NCBI GenBank assembly: GCA_018659505.1
Contig: JABJMI010000105.1
Location: 1-6,148, forward strand
DNA from: Planctomicrobium sp.
GTDB taxonomy: Bacteria; Planctomycetota; Planctomycetia; Planctomycetales; Planctomycetaceae
Direction of reading: 5' to 3'
Length of the DNA stretch: 6,148 nt
Shown piece by piece: positions 6,056 through 6,148 of this stretch. The first letter of the stretch is position 1, and each line of letters opens with the position of its first letter. The notes under the pieces are model-generated. The model was given only the letters and a program-made list of their open reading frames with translations, searched no databases and was not told the DNA's origin. The position numbers and the translations under genes were made by a program.

Positions 6056-6079
6056 ATTGTAGGCTCTGAAGCCCACAAT
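6056..6079 (+). promoter_or_regulatory. Hairpin directly before the transposase ribosome site
   Basis: ATTGT (6056-6060) pairs with ACAAT (6075-6079), and inside it GGCT (6062-6065) pairs with AGCC (6070-6073) around loop CTGA, with one A/C mismatch between the two stems. The AGGAG ribosome site begins two bases later at 6081. Several insertion sequences use such leader hairpins to limit translation from transcripts that enter from outside. Confidence 0.45.
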
Positions 6080-6092
6080 GAGGAGAGTCATG

Positions 6093-6148
6093 ATGGCTCG
6101 TAAGAAAGTTGAGTTCACGAAAAAACAGCGTCGCACGTTCACACCCGA
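6093..6148 (+). CDS. Transposase OrfA, N-terminus only (HTH_Tnp_1 / IS3 type)
   Basis: Only 18 codons and part of a 19th are present before the window ends. They encode a basic N-terminus, MARKKVEFTKKQRRTFTP, and the remaining bases (GA) allow only Glu or Asp next. R-R-T-F-T-P-E-F-K is the typical opening of IS3-family OrfA proteins, whose helix-turn-helix binds the element's ends. In most members OrfA is joined to the DDE integrase OrfB by programmed frameshifting, but that part is outside this window. I chose ATG at 6093 because AGGAG at 6081-6085 lies seven bases upstream. In-frame ATGs also occur at 6090 (four bases of spacing) and 6078 (before the ribosome site). The identification rests on a short stretch, but position and sequence agree. 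Confidence 0.7.
   Translation, partial: MARKKVEFTKKQRRTFTP

Larger units (their letters stand above)
6017..6148 (+). mobile_element. Left end of an insertion sequence, probably IS3 family, continuing past the window
   Basis: The RDD gene loses its homology at 6017, and the DNA from there (TGAGGTGGCTCTAG) leads into a transposase start about 75 bases later. Elements of the IS3 family usually begin with TG, often TGA, and have a short leader before orfA, which fits. The right end, the matching terminal repeat and the target duplication lie outside the window, so the exact boundary is inferred. The last bases before the junction, CTTATT (6011-6016), should contain the duplicated target. Confidence 0.65.

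Noticed and set aside
5804..6142. 112-codon minus-strand frame across the RDD gene and the insertion sequence
   Set aside because: It spans the junction of two unrelated sequences and is antisense to recognisable coding regions on both sides.

Overview
The window most likely comes from a planctomycete chromosome of moderate GC content. The main clue is the first gene: its C-terminal half matches, from memory, a repeat-and-domain arrangement common in large planctomycete surface or secreted proteins. A free-standing OmpH/Skp gene, standard housekeeping enzymes and loosely spaced genes on both strands agree with this. No database search was possible, so the phylum is an inference.

Layout, left to right. 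(1) Positions 2-1021 (+): the 3' part of a large gene that enters from beyond the left edge. It stops at an amber codon, and the same frame then continues for 69 more codons (1022-1231) that look like the rest of its last domain. (2) Positions 1321-4069 hold four minus-strand genes. In transcription order they are a Nudix hydrolase (3641-4069), a fumarylacetoacetate-hydrolase-family enzyme (2634-3560), an OmpH/Skp periplasmic chaperone (1788-2414) and a small two-helix membrane protein (1321-1626). A strong intrinsic terminator (1698-1731) follows ompH. A GC-rich palindrome (3604-3624) separates the Nudix and FAH genes. (3) Positions 4070-4322: divergent intergenic region with a perfect TATAAT box inside an inverted repeat. 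(4) Positions 4323-5354 (+): low-specificity L-threonine aldolase. (5) Positions 5355-5611: mostly non-coding, with one doubtful 61-codon minus-strand frame. (6) Positions 5612-6019 (+): an RDD-family membrane protein cut off before its third helix. (7) Positions 6017-6148 (+): the left end of an insertion sequence, with a hairpin, a ribosome site and the first 18 codons of an IS3/HTH_Tnp_1-type transposase.

The genes do not form one pathway. They look like independent housekeeping units: nucleotide clean-up, catabolism, envelope protein folding and amino-acid metabolism. I see no defence system, CRISPR array, biosynthetic cluster or RNA gene. The two most notable observations are both gene-disrupting events: the in-frame amber stop in the first gene, and the insertion sequence that truncates the RDD gene and supplies its stop codon.
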